NCBI GenBank assembly: GCA_963708675.1
Contig: CAVPTO010000003.1
Coordinates: forward strand, 5,766,001-5,830,000
Direction: 5' to 3'
Length of the DNA stretch: 64,000 bases
Source of the DNA: DATAXP01 sp963708675
GTDB lineage: Bacteria > Planctomycetota > Planctomycetia > Pirellulales > PNKZ01
The stretch's first letter is position 1; every line of letters begins with the position of its first letter. The notes below the pieces were generated by a model that was given only the letters and a program-made list of their open reading frames with translations, made no database searches and was not told the origin of the DNA. Positions 63,365 through 64,000 of this stretch are shown here, piece by piece. Both the position numbers and the translations under genes were made by a program.

Positions 63365-63712
63365 TCGCTGCACCGGTTGCATTCGCTGCACTGTGGAGAA
63401 ACGCGTGACGGTTAACCCTTGCCAGCGCCGACGACCGTGACTGCTTGTTACAGCCAATAGCAGGATAACCGCTGGCGGGCAAAGGCGGAAGAATTTGCGG
63501 GTGTTCTGTAAGCATGCGTTACCCATAACACCCATGCCCGACAGGGCATGGCTTATGTGCGAGATTGCCGGTTGAGCGAGGTCGAGCGATTTTTTGCGCT
63601 TTTGTCAAAGTGCGAGGCCAATCGTGTCGATAACGAGCGTGCTTAGGATTCCGACGGTAACGGATATGCCGCCGCTAGCGAGAGCCGGCCGGGCAAGCAT
63701 GGGAGATTCTCG
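63365..63712. other. divergent upstream region with small hairpin
   Basis: 348 bases without a gene. The hairpin ccatgcccgacagggcatgg (63532-63551) has an 8-bp stem. gggag at 63701-63705 is the ribosome-binding site of the next gene. Confidence 0.5.
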
Positions 63713-64000
63713 ATGAGTACGCTGACAGCATCGCGACGCCTGGGTTGGTACTGGGTGGGCGTTTCGATGGTCGTGTTCTTCACCGGTTGCCAGAGCGACT
63801 TCAACGGCCAGACGCTCCCCAGCGCCTGGTGGCAAACGGACGACGTGCAGTACTTCGCCCCCGGACCTGAGTTCAAGCTCGCGCGTGAAGCGGCCGCTAT
63901 GGAAGCCGCCAAGCGTGACGCCGCCGGACAAGCGCCGATCGCCGGGGGCACAACGCCGCCGCCGGTTGCCGCGCCGGCCCCGTTGGGAACGCCAATGGGC
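63713..64000 (+). CDS. lipoprotein (cut by window edge)
   Basis: 96 codons seen, no stop before the edge. A lipoprotein signal ends in VFFTGC (Cys about residue 26), followed by 'NGQTLPSAWWQTDDVQYFAPGPEFKLAREAAAMEA' and a Pro/Ala-rich stretch. By recall this type is common in planctomycetes; the function is unknown. The start is supported by GGGAG 8 bases upstream. Confidence 0.75.
   Translation, partial: MSTLTASRRLGWYWVGVSMVVFFTGCQSDFNGQTLPSAWWQTDDVQYFAPGPEFKLAREAAAMEAAKRDAAGQAPIAGGTTPPPVAAPAPLGTPMG

Overview
The window looks like part of a planctomycete chromosome, probably Pirellulales-like. The evidence is high GC, weak or absent Shine-Dalgarno sequences at many starts, arylsulfatase, Gfo/Idh/MocA, sialidase and enolase-superfamily catabolic genes with Tat or Sec leaders, an ExbB/ExbD/vWA/TPR cluster, small tyrosine- and proline-rich secreted proteins, a PSP1-domain protein, and a bacterial DNA topoisomerase VI pair. 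This assignment is inference from gene content; no rRNA or marker alignment was possible. No CRISPR array, prophage or integrase was seen.

Layout. 1-5007: biotin synthase (cut by the window edge), PSP1 protein, large TPR protein, YebC. 5.4-9.3 kb: small hypothetical, four-haem cytochrome lipoprotein, DUF4416, MFS transporter. 9.3-13 kb: leftward translation genes proS, def and fmt. 13-20 kb: rightward cluster of vWA protein, TPR, ExbB, ExbD, ExbD and TPR. 20-25 kb: two small secreted proteins, then TopoVI-B, a nucleotidyltransferase-like gene and TopoVI-A. 25-30 kb: EF-hand protein, intradiol dioxygenase, PII plus [2Fe-2S] ferredoxin, small conserved proteins, sulfatase. 30-40 kb: a trio of small membrane/secreted proteins, glycosidase-like protein, flavoprotein disulfide oxidoreductase, sorbosone-type dehydrogenase, sugar isomerase plus Gfo/Idh/MocA. 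40-50 kb: DUF6883/DUF4926, ferritin-like protein, nicotinamidase plus NAPRTase (NAD salvage), enolase-superfamily enzyme, leuS, Zn alcohol dehydrogenase, HTH-EIIA protein, sialidase, tRNA-Arg(CCU). 50.6-52.4 kb: gene-poor stretch with an EF-hand protein and two related microproteins. 52-64 kb: NUDIX, SH3 protein, HD-GYP/PAS/GGDEF protein, FAH hydrolase, STAS-like protein, alpha/beta hydrolase, an FAH-gene fragment, a giant TPR-CHAT-like protein and a truncated lipoprotein.

Two properties run through the window. First, about 13 otherwise intact genes are broken by single small indels. Most are readable as a missing or extra base, several in short G or C runs, with the correct frame resuming at once. 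This pattern fits residual long-read sequencing error better than gene decay, so these genes are annotated across the breaks. Second, intergenic DNA is dense in dispersed repeats: G/C-rich hairpin modules (some tandem at 177 or 188 bp), 'cagaggacacagag' inverted pairs, perfect 50-bp palindromes, a 20-bp inverted word, a two-hairpin element, and a 100-bp MITE with 15-bp terminal inverted repeats and a 9-bp target duplication. Some repeats have entered genes: a tandem array sits at the 5' end of a TPR gene and a palindrome lies in leuS.

The most interesting candidate system is the 13-20 kb cluster. Its vWA protein carries a TonB-like N-terminal membrane helix (Ser-x3-His) next to one ExbB and two ExbD genes, with no TonB gene. 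This suggests a proton-motive-force-driven vWA effector in place of TonB.
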